The position numbers and the translations under genes were made by a program. A stretch of 64,000 nt of DNA, from assembly GCA_002472565.1 (NCBI GenBank), contig DKSK01000027.1, positions 229,781 through 293,780 on the forward strand, written 5' to 3'. The notes beneath the pieces were generated by a model. It saw only the letters and a program-made list of their open reading frames with translations, had not been told where the DNA came from and did not search any database. Positions 44,871 to 53,094 of the stretch are shown here, one piece after another (the stretch's first letter is position 1; each line of letters begins with the position of its first letter). Origin of the DNA: Bacteroidales bacterium UBA7258. Lineage in GTDB: Bacteria; Bacteroidota; Bacteroidia; Bacteroidales; UBA932.

Positions 44871-45998
44871 TTATTTAATTTTCTTGATGTAGCAGCGGCG
44901 CCTCATGAAAAGCTCGTTGCTGTAATGTGCGCCCCAAGTCTTGGAGGCGCTGTTTGTATCTATCTGAGGGTTGGAAATCACCCATTGCGTACCCAGTTTG
45001 CGATAACGGTCGGACATGGAGCAATGGTATATAGATGAGACACCCTTGTTCTGCCACTGGGGAACCGCACCGTTGAGCATGAGGTCAATCACACGGTAAT
45101 CGTTCATGGCGTGGAGTATATGTCTCCATCCGAATGGCCAGATTCGGCCCTTCATCTCCTGGAGGGCGAAAGACATAGAAGGGAAGGTGATGGCGAAGGC
45201 GACAAGTTCATCATTCTCATCAAGGACAATGGCGCTGGACTTGTCGCTGATCATTGAAAAAACGCTCTTCACCTCTTCCTGGATTTCTTCGTCATCGAAG
45301 GGAACGAAATTGTAGACCGCCTTGGAGAAGGATTCGTTATATACCTTGAAGAACTTGGCTATCAGGGCCTTGTCCTTTTTCATGGCATCGATGCTTCCCT
45401 CATGGAGATGGTACCTCTCCTTGAGTAGTTCCGCTATTCTCTTGATCTTCGGTTCCACCTCCTGCTGAGCGTCCATCTTGTACTGGACCCAGTCACATTC
45501 GCCCTCAAAGCCAAGCTTCTCCACCAAATCATTGTAATATGGGAAATTGTAGAGACAGTTGAAAGGTGGGATATTCCCGAAACCTTCGACAAGCATTCCC
45601 TGCTTGCCCATGGTGTTGTAGTAGAGCGGACCGTGGATTTCTTCCATTCCCTGCTCCTTGGCCCATTTTTCGGCCGTCCCTAGCAGAAGTTCCGCCACTT
45701 GAATGTCATTGATGGTGTCAAACCATCCGAACCTTGCACGTTTCTTATCATATAGCTCATTGTATCTCGGATTCACCATGCCGCATATTCTTCCCACGAC
45801 CTTTCCCTGCTCATCCATCGCCAGCCACATCTTGTGCGGACAATAGCTGGCGGTATGGCATTTCGTCAAGGACTTCTTTTCCTCCGAATAGATTGCAGGA
45901 ACCCATTGCGGACAGTCCTTGTAGAGTTCGTCAGGAAACTTCACGAATTTGTCGAGATCTCTCCCGGTTTTTACTTCTCTGATAGTATATGCAGGCAT
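44871..45998 (-). CDS. GNAT-fold acetyltransferase-like protein
   Basis: 375 residues of a family common in Bacteroidota and related to E. coli YghO. 'FVKFPDELYKDCPQWVPAI' at the N-terminus and the middle 'IHGPLYYNTMGKQGMLVEGF' are family hallmarks; the fold is predicted as one or two GNAT-like domains. Acetyl-CoA binding motifs are poorly conserved, so activity is uncertain. It heads the prfA-queF unit. Confidence 0.78.
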   Translation of the reverse strand: MPAYTIREVKTGRDLDKFVKFPDELYKDCPQWVPAIYSEEKKSLTKCHTASYCPHKMWLAMDEQGKVVGRICGMVNPRYNELYDKKRARFGWFDTINDIQVAELLLGTAEKWAKEQGMEEIHGPLYYNTMGKQGMLVEGFGNIPPFNCLYNFPYYNDLVEKLGFEGECDWVQYKMDAQQEVEPKIKRIAELLKERYHLHEGSIDAMKKDKALIAKFFKVYNESFSKAVYNFVPFDDEEIQEEVKSVFSMISDKSSAIVLDENDELVAFAITFPSMSFALQEMKGRIWPFGWRHILHAMNDYRVIDLMLNGAVPQWQNKGVSSIYHCSMSDRYRKLGTQWVISNPQIDTNSASKTWGAHYSNELFMRRRCYIKKIK

Positions 45999-46084
45999 TT
46001 CAAGCTCTAATTATAATTCATTCAGGAGGTTCCGCTCCGGTTTTTCCGTGCCGGACCATGCGTGGACGCTCTATGAATAATCTG

Positions 46085-46092
46085 CAAATTTA
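46085..46092 (-). promoter_or_regulatory. -7 element of the acetyltransferase-prfA-queF unit
   Basis: TAAATTTG on the minus strand, about 86 bases before the ATG at 45998. Confidence 0.55.
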
Positions 46093-46165
46093 GTGATAAA
46101 TTCCCTCATCAACAACGGGATGGGCCTGCTTTCAGTCCGCGGTGATTTTCGGAGAGAGAGCGGAG

Positions 46166-46197
46166 TTTGGGGATGAGGGAAATTAGGCTTATATTTG
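46166..46197 (+). promoter_or_regulatory. Promoter of the acyl-CoA transferase gene
   Basis: TTTG (46166-46169), 20-base spacer, TATATTTG (46190-46197): a full match to the Bacteroidota consensus. The leader of about 55 bases excludes the in-frame start at 46167. Confidence 0.75.
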
Positions 46198-46256
46198 CGC
46201 CATCGGCGGACTGTTACCGCGATAAAAGCCACATAAAAGCCGCAATTTTAGCTACA

Positions 46257-47558
46257 ATGAAAGAACTTCATTACGTGAGTGCCGACGAGGCAGTAAAGGC
46301 CGTGAAGTCTGGCGACCACATACATCTGAGCAGCGTTGCAAGCGTGCCTCATGTCCTTATCAACGCCCTCTGCCGCAGGGCGGACGCCGGGGAAATCCGA
46401 GATCTTCACTTCCACCATTTCCACACCGAGGGTCCTGCCCCATATTCCGAACCGAGATATGAGGGCATCTTCTTCGACCAGGGCTTCTTCATCGGGCCGA
46501 ATGTCAGGGCCAACGTCAACGCCGGCTACGCCGACTACCTCCCGGTCCATCTGGGAGAATCCCAGTTCCTCTACCGCAGCGGCGCCCTTCCTTGCGATGT
46601 CGCCATGGTTCAGGTCTCTCTCCCGGACGAAAACGGCATGGTGTCGCTCGGGACCTCGGTAGACAGCTCGATAGCGGCCATAGAAGTGGCCAAGAAGGCC
46701 ATAGCCGTGGTCAATCCGAATGTGCCTTTCGCCTACGGAGACCTCGTGCCCCTCTCCCGATTCGATTTTCTCGTCAAAGACGACACTCCTCTGGTCACCA
46801 AGGATTTCGCGGAGCCGACGGAGACAGAGAAAATGATAGGCAAGAATTGCGCGGCCTTGGTCCCGGACGGAGCCTGCATACAGATGGGCATCGGAGCCCT
46901 GCCTAACGCCCTTGCCGGAGAGCTCAGCAATCACAAGAACCTCGGAGTACATACCGAAATGTTCGCCGACGGCATTCTCCGCCTCATAAAGAAAGGCGTC
47001 GTGAACGGGGCAAACAAGAAAATCGACACCGGCAAGGTCGTGGCTTCCTTCCTGCTCGGGAGCGACGACGTCTACTCCTTCATCGACCGCAATCCGGCGG
47101 TCCTCATGAAGGACATCAAGTACACCAACGACCCTTGGGTCATCTCGCAGAATCCCCTCATGATGGCCATCAACTCGGCCACGGAGGTCGACCTCACGGG
47201 GCAGATCTCGGCCGACTCGATCGGGACCCGCATCTTCTCGGGCACGGGCGGCCAGCTCGACTTCGTGAAGGGGGCCGTCATGTCCAAGGGAGGCAAGTCC
47301 ATAACCGCCTTCGCCTCAAGGACCAACAAGGGGAAGAACAAGATCGTGGGCTTCCTCAACCCGGGGGCGGGCGTCGTCACGCCGAGGGCGGACGCCCATT
47401 GGATCGTCACGGAGTACGGGGCCGTCGACCTCTACGGAAGGTCGCTCCAGGAGAGGGCCAAGCTGCTCATATCCATAGCGCACCCGGACGACCGCGAGAA
47501 GCTCGACAGGGAGGCCTTCGAGCGCTTCGGCCCCCACTATCACAACTTCAGCATCTAG
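46257..47558 (+). CDS. Acetyl-CoA hydrolase/transferase family CoA-transferase
   Basis: 433 residues from MKELHYVSADEAVKAVKSG. The family motifs are 'SGTGGQLDFVKGAVMSKGGK' and 'VTEYGAVDLYGRSLQERAKL'; 'ATEVDLTGQISADSIG' holds the Glu expected to form the acyl-CoA thioester. Length and motifs fit the group with 4-hydroxybutyrate and butyryl-CoA:acetate CoA-transferases, so it may move CoA between acetate and a short-chain acid in fermentation. The last third of the gene is more GC-rich than the first. Its stop overlaps the convergent mazG stop. Confidence 0.88.
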   Translation: MKELHYVSADEAVKAVKSGDHIHLSSVASVPHVLINALCRRADAGEIRDLHFHHFHTEGPAPYSEPRYEGIFFDQGFFIGPNVRANVNAGYADYLPVHLGESQFLYRSGALPCDVAMVQVSLPDENGMVSLGTSVDSSIAAIEVAKKAIAVVNPNVPFAYGDLVPLSRFDFLVKDDTPLVTKDFAEPTETEKMIGKNCAALVPDGACIQMGIGALPNALAGELSNHKNLGVHTEMFADGILRLIKKGVVNGANKKIDTGKVVASFLLGSDDVYSFIDRNPAVLMKDIKYTNDPWVISQNPLMMAINSATEVDLTGQISADSIGTRIFSGTGGQLDFVKGAVMSKGGKSITAFASRTNKGKNKIVGFLNPGAGVVTPRADAHWIVTEYGAVDLYGRSLQERAKLLISIAHPDDREKLDREAFERFGPHYHNFSI

Positions 47559-48418
47559 AGCCCCTTGGCCTTGCCCTCGTCCCAGATGGCGTCCATCTCG
47601 GCGAGGGTCATGTCGTGGAGGCTGCGTCCCTTGCGGATGGTCTGCTCCTCGAGGTAGGTGAAGCGGCGGCGGAACTTCTCGCACGCGCGGTTGAGGGCCG
47701 TGTCTGGATTGAGCCCGTAGAGCCTCGCGGCGTTGATAGTCGCGAACATGAAGTCGCCCAGCTCCTCCTCGGCCCTGTCGTAGGCGGCCTTGAACTCCGG
47801 CGACGAGCCCTCCGTCGGGGCGCCCACCGCCGGGTCCGCCGAGCCCTCCGACGACGCCATGGAATCGAGCTCCGCCTGGAACTCCCCTTCCTCCTCCTTC
47901 ACCTTGTCCCAGACCTGGGACTTCTCCTCCCAGTCGAAGCCGACTCCCCTGGCCTTGTCCTGCATGGAATAGGCCTTGAGGACGGACGGCATGGAGTCCG
48001 GCACCCCGGAGAGGATGCGCTTGTTGCCTCCCACCTCCTTCGTCTTCATCATCTCCCAGTTCTCGCTGACCTCCTCCGGAGAGGCCGCCTTCTTGTCACC
48101 GAAGACATGGGGATGGCGGAATATCATCTTCTGGCAGAGCCCGTCGATGACGTCGGCAATGTCGTACTTTCCCTGCTCCTCGGCTATCTTCGAGTAGAAG
48201 ACGACGTGGAGGAGGATGTCTCCCAGCTCCTTGCGGATGTCGGGGTCGTCCTTCTTCATGATGGCGTCGCTGAGTTCGTAGACCTCTTCGACGGTCATCG
48301 GCCTCAGGGTGTCTACGGTCTGGGCCTTGTTCCATGGGCATTCGGCCCTGAGCCTGTCCATGATGTCGAGTATGCGGCCGAACTGGGCCAGCTTTTCTTC
48401 TTTGGTATGCATCTTCAT
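47555..48418 (-). CDS. mazG: Nucleoside triphosphate pyrophosphohydrolase MazG
   Basis: 287 residues from the ATG overlapping the upstream maturase stop (ATGA). Two MazG all-alpha domains are present; the first has 'LRAECPWNKAQTVDTLRPM' and the metal-binding 'EELSD'-like 'VEEVYELSDAIMKKD' plus 'KELGDILLHVVFYSKIAEE', and the second repeats 'EEELGDFMFATINAARL'. The enzyme hydrolyses NTPs to NMP and pyrophosphate. An acidic loop (about 185-210, 'SSEGSADPAVGAPTEGSSPE') is inserted between the halves. The region is strongly GC-rich. Confidence 0.93.
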   Translation of the reverse strand: MKMHTKEEKLAQFGRILDIMDRLRAECPWNKAQTVDTLRPMTVEEVYELSDAIMKKDDPDIRKELGDILLHVVFYSKIAEEQGKYDIADVIDGLCQKMIFRHPHVFGDKKAASPEEVSENWEMMKTKEVGGNKRILSGVPDSMPSVLKAYSMQDKARGVGFDWEEKSQVWDKVKEEEGEFQAELDSMASSEGSADPAVGAPTEGSSPEFKAAYDRAEEELGDFMFATINAARLYGLNPDTALNRACEKFRRRFTYLEEQTIRKGRSLHDMTLAEMDAIWDEGKAKGL

Positions 48419-49698
48419 CTGTCTGTTTTCATGGCCCTGGCCCATGGAATCACCCCTGCAGGGGACTGTTTCATGAGCAGGAGCTCCTTCATCTTGTCCA
48501 TGTAGGGCGCCACGTGGGAATAGAAGAGCGACAGGCCGGCGCAGAGCGCGTTGAGCCCGGTCTCACCCTTCTCCGTCACGTTGAACCTGTGCTTCGGGCA
48601 CTCCCCGTTGCAGGCGAAGCGCCACCTGCAGCGAAGGCACTTCCCCGGCAGGCGGTTGCGCTTGTCCAGCCCGAACTTCGTCATGGCCGGGGACGTCATC
48701 ATGTCCTTTATGCCGTCCGTCAATATGTTGCCCAGCCTGTAGGCGGGATACACGAAGTGGTCGCAGGGGTACATGTCCCCGTTGTGCTCGATCACCGCGT
48801 TGCCCCCGCAGGTCTCGCCGTAGACGCAGGTCCCGGGCTGCGCCCCGCACCAGCAGGCGAGGGCGGCGTCGAAATGGCCGACGAAGACCGAGCCGACGTC
48901 GTTGCGCACCCAGTAGTCGAAGATGTCGCAGAGGAACCTCCCGAAGGCCACGTCGCCGACCGACCAGCCGGCGATGAGGGCGCCGGGGGTCTCCGGCGAG
49001 ACTATGTGCGGGCGGCGCTTCCTGTCAGGCTTTCCCGCCCCGTTGAGCGGATAGAGGACGTGCTCCACCACCGGCATGAACTGCATGTAGCGGCTGCCCA
49101 GCGACCTGAGGAAGAGGTAGGTCTCGAGCCCCCGGCCCTCGCTCGCGTTGTTGACCGTCGACATGGTGTTGAACTGCACACCGTGCCTCTGCAGGAGCCT
49201 CAGGCCCGCAAGCACCCTGTCGAAGGTAGGCTTCTGGCCCTTGTCCTTGCGGAACCTGTCGTGGATGTCCCGCGGCCCGTCGATGGAGATTCCGACCAGG
49301 AAGTCGTTGGCGGCCAGGAAGTCGGCCCACTCGTCCGTCAGCAGCGTTCCGTTCGTCTGGATCGTGTTGCGGATCTTCTTGCCGTCGGCGTACCTCCGCT
49401 CGAACTCCAGGGCCTTCCGGTAGAAGTCCAGGCCCAGGATCAGCGGCTCCCCGCCGTGCCAGTTGAAGGTCACCTCCGGCACCTCGTTGGCCCTGATGTA
49501 CTCCCGGACCACGGCCTCCAGCATGTCCGCGTCCATCCTCGGCTCCCTGCCGCCGTAGATGTCGGCCTTGTCGAGGTAGTAGCAGTACTGGCAGTCGAGG
49601 TTGCAGAGCGAACCTGCCGGCTTGAGCATGATATTGAAGGAAAGCGGCCCGGTAAGCCGGACCGCATCCTCCAACGTCAGAGTGTCCTTAATGGGCAT
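48415..49698 (-). CDS. Anaerobic sulfatase-maturating enzyme-type radical SAM protein
   Basis: 427 residues. The radical SAM cluster motif is C32-X3-C36-X2-C39 in CNLDCQYCYYLDKADIYGG, and the C-terminal SPASM cluster cysteines appear in 'PGTCVYGETCGGNAV', 'MYPCDHFVYP' and 'KCLRCRWRFACNGECPKHRF'. The family oxidises a Ser or Cys of sulfatases to formylglycine. No sulfatase is in the window. The gene is GC-rich compared with pgi next to it and is coupled to mazG by a 4-base overlap. Confidence 0.9.
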   Translation of the reverse strand: MPIKDTLTLEDAVRLTGPLSFNIMLKPAGSLCNLDCQYCYYLDKADIYGGREPRMDADMLEAVVREYIRANEVPEVTFNWHGGEPLILGLDFYRKALEFERRYADGKKIRNTIQTNGTLLTDEWADFLAANDFLVGISIDGPRDIHDRFRKDKGQKPTFDRVLAGLRLLQRHGVQFNTMSTVNNASEGRGLETYLFLRSLGSRYMQFMPVVEHVLYPLNGAGKPDRKRRPHIVSPETPGALIAGWSVGDVAFGRFLCDIFDYWVRNDVGSVFVGHFDAALACWCGAQPGTCVYGETCGGNAVIEHNGDMYPCDHFVYPAYRLGNILTDGIKDMMTSPAMTKFGLDKRNRLPGKCLRCRWRFACNGECPKHRFNVTEKGETGLNALCAGLSLFYSHVAPYMDKMKELLLMKQSPAGVIPWARAMKTDR

Positions 49699-49707
49699 TC
49701 AGAGAAA

Positions 49708-51045
49708 TTACTTGCCGAGTCTCTCGTGGATTGCCTTGGTCTCGGCCTCGAAACCAGGCTTGCCGAGGAGGGCGAACATGTTCTTCTTGTATGCCTCTAC
49801 TCCCGGCTGGTTGAAAGGATTGACTCCAAGGACATAGGCGCTCACGCCGCAGGAGAACTCAAAGAAATAGAAGAGGCTTCCGAGGTTGTAGGCGCTGATA
49901 TTCTCGATGCTCACCTCAAGCTGAGGCACGCCGCCATCGATGTGGGCGAGCTTAGTGCCGAGCTGGGCCATATGGTTGCAGTGATCTACGTGCTGGCCGG
50001 CGAGGTAGTTGAGCTGGTCGAGGTTCTGAGGATCGCTGCCGACAACTACGCTGCGGTTGCTCTTCTCGATATTGACCACAGTCTCAAACATTATGCGGCT
50101 GCCGTCCTGGATGAACTGGCCCATGGAGTGGAGATCGGTAGTGAAATTGACCGATGCAGGGAAGATTCCCTTATTGTCCTTACCCTCGGACTCGCCGTAG
50201 AGCTGCTTCCACCACTCTCCCAGATACTGGAATTTAGGGTTGTAGCTTACGAGCACTTCGACCGCCTTGCCATACTTGGAATAGAGGAGGTTTCTCATGG
50301 CCGCGTACTGGACGGCAGGGTTCTTCTCACTTCTTTCCGCGAGGACCTTTTCCATCTCCTTTGCTCCTGCGAGCATCTCGCGGACATCAAAGCCGGCTAC
50401 GACGATCGGCAGAAGGCCGACCGGGGTGAGAACGGAGAAGCGTCCGCCCACATTGTCAGGAACCACGAAGGTCTTGTAGCCTTCCTGGGTGGCGAGGGTC
50501 TTGAGGGCGCCCTTGTGAGCGTCAGTGATGGCTACGATGCGCTCGGAGGCATCCTTGTAGCGCTCCTCGATCGCGGCCTTGACGACGCGGAAAGCCACGG
50601 CAGGCTCCGTGGTGGTGCCGGACTTGGAGATCACGATGCAGGCGGTGTTGCGCTCCGCCGCAAGGTCCATCAATTCTGCGAGGTACTCTTCCGAGAGGCT
50701 GTTGCCGGCGAAGACTACCTCAGGGGTGTTGCCGGTGCCGAGCTCCCTCGAGAAGCTGTGTGAGAGGGCCTCGATAGCGCAGCGGGCTCCGAGATAGGAA
50801 CCTCCGATGCCGATTACGACTACCAGGTCGACGCCTTTCTGCTGCCACAGGTCGCGGACGGCCTCACAGTCTTTGATCAGGCTTTCAGGAGTGTCGGAAG
50901 GAAGGGTCTTCCAGCCCAGAAAATCATTGCCGGCACCTTTTCCGCTTTCAAGAACATCGAAAGCCTCGAGTGCCTTGCCGAGATATTCCTTGTAATCTTC
51001 TGATTTAACGAAGGATCTGCATCCTTCAACATCAATCTTAACCAT
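49708..51045 (-). CDS. pgi: Glucose-6-phosphate isomerase
   Basis: 445 residues from the ATG at 51045; a TTG three codons upstream is less likely. The motifs 'VVVIGIGGSYLGARCAIEAL', 'VISKSGTTTEPAVAFRVVK' and 'GGRFSVLTPVGLLPIV' are those of bacterial Pgi, and the catalytic Glu/His region 'SMGQFIQDGSRIMFET' is seen. It interconverts glucose-6-phosphate and fructose-6-phosphate. The length fits the shorter bacterial type. It follows a leader of about 155 bases from its -7 element. Confidence 0.96.
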   Translation of the reverse strand: MVKIDVEGCRSFVKSEDYKEYLGKALEAFDVLESGKGAGNDFLGWKTLPSDTPESLIKDCEAVRDLWQQKGVDLVVVIGIGGSYLGARCAIEALSHSFSRELGTGNTPEVVFAGNSLSEEYLAELMDLAAERNTACIVISKSGTTTEPAVAFRVVKAAIEERYKDASERIVAITDAHKGALKTLATQEGYKTFVVPDNVGGRFSVLTPVGLLPIVVAGFDVREMLAGAKEMEKVLAERSEKNPAVQYAAMRNLLYSKYGKAVEVLVSYNPKFQYLGEWWKQLYGESEGKDNKGIFPASVNFTTDLHSMGQFIQDGSRIMFETVVNIEKSNRSVVVGSDPQNLDQLNYLAGQHVDHCNHMAQLGTKLAHIDGGVPQLEVSIENISAYNLGSLFYFFEFSCGVSAYVLGVNPFNQPGVEAYKKNMFALLGKPGFEAETKAIHERLGK

Positions 51046-51207
51046 ATTTGTCAAATTTTAGGATTTCACTTTCCATTCCGGCGAAGATTCCGGCCCCGCC
51101 GCTTTCCGGGGAGGATTCCGACCCCGCCGCCCCTTTAGCACACTTCATGGCCATAACCCCATGGCCCATCCCTCCTGCCTGTCATCGTCTCACCTCGGCC
51201 TATCATG

Positions 51208-51215
51208 CAAAGTTA
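51208..51215 (-). promoter_or_regulatory. Probable -7 element of pgi
   Basis: TAACTTTG on the minus strand, about 160 bases before the pgi ATG. The leader contains an imperfect duplicated GATTCCGnCCCCGCCGC unit (51086-51141). Confidence 0.45.
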
Positions 51216-51278
51216 TACAAAAATCCATAGATATCGTTCATTAACCCGAGCTCTTAGCCATAAAAGCGAGAATTTTGC

Positions 51279-51286
51279 TAATTTTG
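51279..51286 (+). promoter_or_regulatory. -7 element of the umuD-like gene
   Basis: TAATTTTG on the plus strand, 31 bases before the ATG. Confidence 0.55.
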
Positions 51287-51317
51287 TGGAGAGCAATCCA
51301 TATCCGTAATATTCACA

Positions 51318-51923
51318 ATGGCAGGAAAGAAAATCAAGAAAGAAAATCTTGTGCCCCCTGAGGACCAGATAGAGCTGGCGAGGCTCAAGGAGCCGGAAGA
51401 GGCGGAACCGGAAGTGAAAGACGAAGAAGTCGAAAAGGCTCGCAGAGACTGGGAAGAGCGTAACGGAAAATTCGCCCCCATGGCCGAGGACGGCATTCAT
51501 GCAGGCTTTCCCTCTCCAGCCCAGGACTACATGGACAAGCTCATCGACCTGAACCGGGAACTGGTAAAGCACCCCGAGGCCACCTTTTACGGCCGTGTCG
51601 TCGGAGACTCGATGATCGAGGCCGGAGTCGAGGAGGGAGACGTGCTGGTCATCGACAAATCGCTGGAGCCACGCGAAGGTGACATGGCGGTCTGCTTCAT
51701 AGACGGGGAATTCGCCCTGAAATTCATTTCTTTCAAGGATCCTCAGAGCGTCACCGAGCGCAAGCCCTCGAAACCCGGAATTTCATATGACATCCTGCCC
51801 CACAAGGAACTCTGGCTTCTGCCGGCCAACAAGAAATACCGTCCGATCCACATCACGGAGGGCAATGACTTCACTGTCTGGGGCGTCGTGACCTATGTCA
51901 TAAAGAAAGCCAGAAAGGACTGA
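51318..51923 (+). CDS. umuD: UmuD-like S24 self-cleaving protein with long N-terminal extension
   Basis: 201 residues. The C-terminal 140 residues follow UmuD: 'GFPSPAQDYMDKLIDLNREL', Ser98 in VVGDSMIEAG, Lys135 in EFALKF and 'DFTVWGVVTYVIKKA'. The Ala62-Gly63 bond just before FPSPAQ matches the UmuD/LexA cleavage position. The part before it is about 62 residues, against 24 in E. coli UmuD, and is rich in Lys and Glu with no DNA-binding helix-turn-helix. The family trims itself on RecA filaments and then supports the UmuC polymerase, which is present 2.2 kb downstream rather than adjacent. Confidence 0.85.
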   Translation: MAGKKIKKENLVPPEDQIELARLKEPEEAEPEVKDEEVEKARRDWEERNGKFAPMAEDGIHAGFPSPAQDYMDKLIDLNRELVKHPEATFYGRVVGDSMIEAGVEEGDVLVIDKSLEPREGDMAVCFIDGEFALKFISFKDPQSVTERKPSKPGISYDILPHKELWLLPANKKYRPIHITEGNDFTVWGVVTYVIKKARKD

Positions 51924-51926
51924 AAG

Positions 51927-51943
51927 GGCACCTGAGAAGTGCC
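51927..51943 (+). other. Hairpin after the umuD-like gene
   Basis: GGCAC (51927-51931) and GTGCC (51939-51943) form a 5-bp stem 3 bases after the stop. There is no T-run, so terminator function is doubtful. Confidence 0.3.
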
Positions 51944-51950
51944 ACTGGGT

Positions 51951-51991
51951 GTAGTTTAGTCACTGCCTATTATGCGTAGTTTAGTCACTGC
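51951..51991 (+). repeat. 16-bp direct repeat overlapping a small lipoprotein ORF
   Basis: GTAGTTTAGTCACTGC occurs at 51951-51966 and again at 51976-51991, 25 bases apart. The second copy encodes codons 2-7 of the small ORF that starts at 51972. Confidence 0.8.
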
Positions 51992-52106
51992 ATTTTCGGG
52001 GCTTGCAGTGCTGCTATCCATGGTGTCCTGTGCGAGAGCAAAGATAGAAGACACTTTGAAAACAATGTTGGCCGGCAGGGAAGGGTGCGGATGGATAGCG
52101 CGTTGA
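51972..52106 (+). CDS. Short lipoprotein-like ORF, perhaps a gene remnant
   Basis: 44 residues: a signal peptide with a lipobox MVSC (Cys20) and a 24-residue tail. The first half MRSLVTAFSGLAVLLSMVSC is a convincing lipoprotein signal, but so little follows that this may be the head of a truncated gene. It sits between umuD and convergent mtgA with no clear promoter. Confidence 0.4.
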   Translation: MRSLVTAFSGLAVLLSMVSCARAKIEDTLKTMLAGREGCGWIAR

Positions 52107-52148
52107 TGTGAAGCGGGGATTTGGTGCTCTGTGTAAGAAATTGGATTC

Positions 52149-53003
52149 TTATTTCGCGGCCTTGGAAGCTTTCCCTGTCTTGGAAGCTTTCCCTGTCTTG
52201 GAGGTTCTCCCTGTCTTGGAGGTTCTCCCTGTCTTGGAAGTTTTTCCTGACTTGGAGGCTTTTACAGACTTTGAGGCTTTGGAGTGCGCGGGCTCGGGCT
52301 TGTGATAGACCCAGGAGGGATAGAGGAGCTTAGCTTCCATGCCTTCGATCCGTGAAGCGCGGCCTGAGACATAGGAGGACGGGCTGCCGGCGTTGCGTTT
52401 TATCGGGTTCGGGAGGCAGGCGGCTATCAGGCAGGCCTCACGCCTTGACAGCTTGGAAGCATGATGTCCATAGAAAGTCATGGAGGCGGCCTCGACCCCA
52501 TAGATTCCCTTTCCCATTTCGGCCACGTTAAGGTAGACTTCAAGGATTCTGTGCTTTCCCCAGATTTTTTCTATCAGCACGGTAAAATATGCCTCCATGC
52601 CCTTGCGGAACCAATTGCGTCCGGGGAAGAGGAAGACATTTTTCGCTGTCTGCTGGGATATGGTGCTGGCTCCGCGCAGGCGCTTCCCCCTCTTGTGGTC
52701 GTCCACCGCTTTCTTGACGGCCTCCCAGTCGAAGCCGGCGTGCTCGAAGAAGAGGTTGTCCTCGCTGGCGATGACGGCCCTGGCCGCCTCCGGGCTTATC
52801 TTCTTATACGAGACCCAGTCCTTGCGCGTATGGAAACTTTTATCCCCGGAATACTCAAAAGATCTCACAGCCATCAGCGGAGTATACCAGACCGGCACCC
52901 ACTTCAGAATGACGACCCACAGGACGCTCAAAGCCACCAGAGATAGAAAGAGCTTCAGGAAGAAACGTGAAATCCTGCCCGTCAAGGACCTTTTCTTTTT
53001 CAT
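52149..53003 (-). CDS. mtgA: Monofunctional peptidoglycan glycosyltransferase
   Basis: 284 residues. One N-terminal membrane helix (about 15-35) and a GT51 domain with the catalytic Glu in VIASEDNLFFEHAGFDW, 'GASTISQQTAKNVFL', 'RKGMEAYFTVLIEKIWGKHR' and 'EVYLNVAEMGKGIYGVEAAS'. It polymerises lipid II glycan strands. The last 45 residues are a Lys/Ser/Thr-rich tail of six-residue units such as KTGRTS and KASKTG, encoded by 18-bp DNA repeats, unlike normal MtgA ends. Confidence 0.93.
   Translation of the reverse strand: MKKKRSLTGRISRFFLKLFLSLVALSVLWVVILKWVPVWYTPLMAVRSFEYSGDKSFHTRKDWVSYKKISPEAARAVIASEDNLFFEHAGFDWEAVKKAVDDHKRGKRLRGASTISQQTAKNVFLFPGRNWFRKGMEAYFTVLIEKIWGKHRILEVYLNVAEMGKGIYGVEAASMTFYGHHASKLSRREACLIAACLPNPIKRNAGSPSSYVSGRASRIEGMEAKLLYPSWVYHKPEPAHSKASKSVKASKSGKTSKTGRTSKTGRTSKTGKASKTGKASKAAK
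52161..52285. repeat. Six to seven 18-bp tandem repeats in the 3' end of mtgA
   Basis: Units of the form CTTGGAAGCTTTCCCTGT on the plus strand at 52161, 52179, 52197, 52215, 52233, 52251 and a degenerate 52269. The first two are identical, as are the third and fourth, so expansion was recent. They encode the six-residue basic repeats of the mtgA tail. Confidence 0.9.
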
Positions 53004-53035
53004 TTTCGAGTATTCTGCAGAAATATCATCCGGCC

Positions 53036-53067
53036 ATTGCCAATGGCTGCAAATTTAGTTATTTTTG
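53036..53067 (+). promoter_or_regulatory. Promoter of purC
   Basis: ATTG (53036-53039), 20 bases, TATTTTTG (53060-53067), 27 bases before the purC ATG. Confidence 0.65.
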
Positions 53068-53082
53068 CTGAAGTAACTCAAA
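53050..53082 (-). promoter_or_regulatory. Promoter of mtgA
   Basis: On the minus strand TTTG (53079-53082), 21 bases, TAAATTTG (53050-53057), about 46 bases before the mtgA ATG. It overlaps the purC promoter, so the two may compete. Confidence 0.65.
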
Positions 53083-53094
53083 TTATCATCTGAC

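Noticed and set aside
48514..50763. 749-codon open frame on the plus strand across the maturase and pgi genes
   Set aside because: It spans two real minus-strand genes and their junction; it is open only because of high GC. Its composition (Val/Glu/Arg/Leu) is that of a shadow frame.
52108..52305. Plus-strand ORF with repeated LEAFPV/LEVLPV units
   Set aside because: Antisense reading of the mtgA repeat tail.
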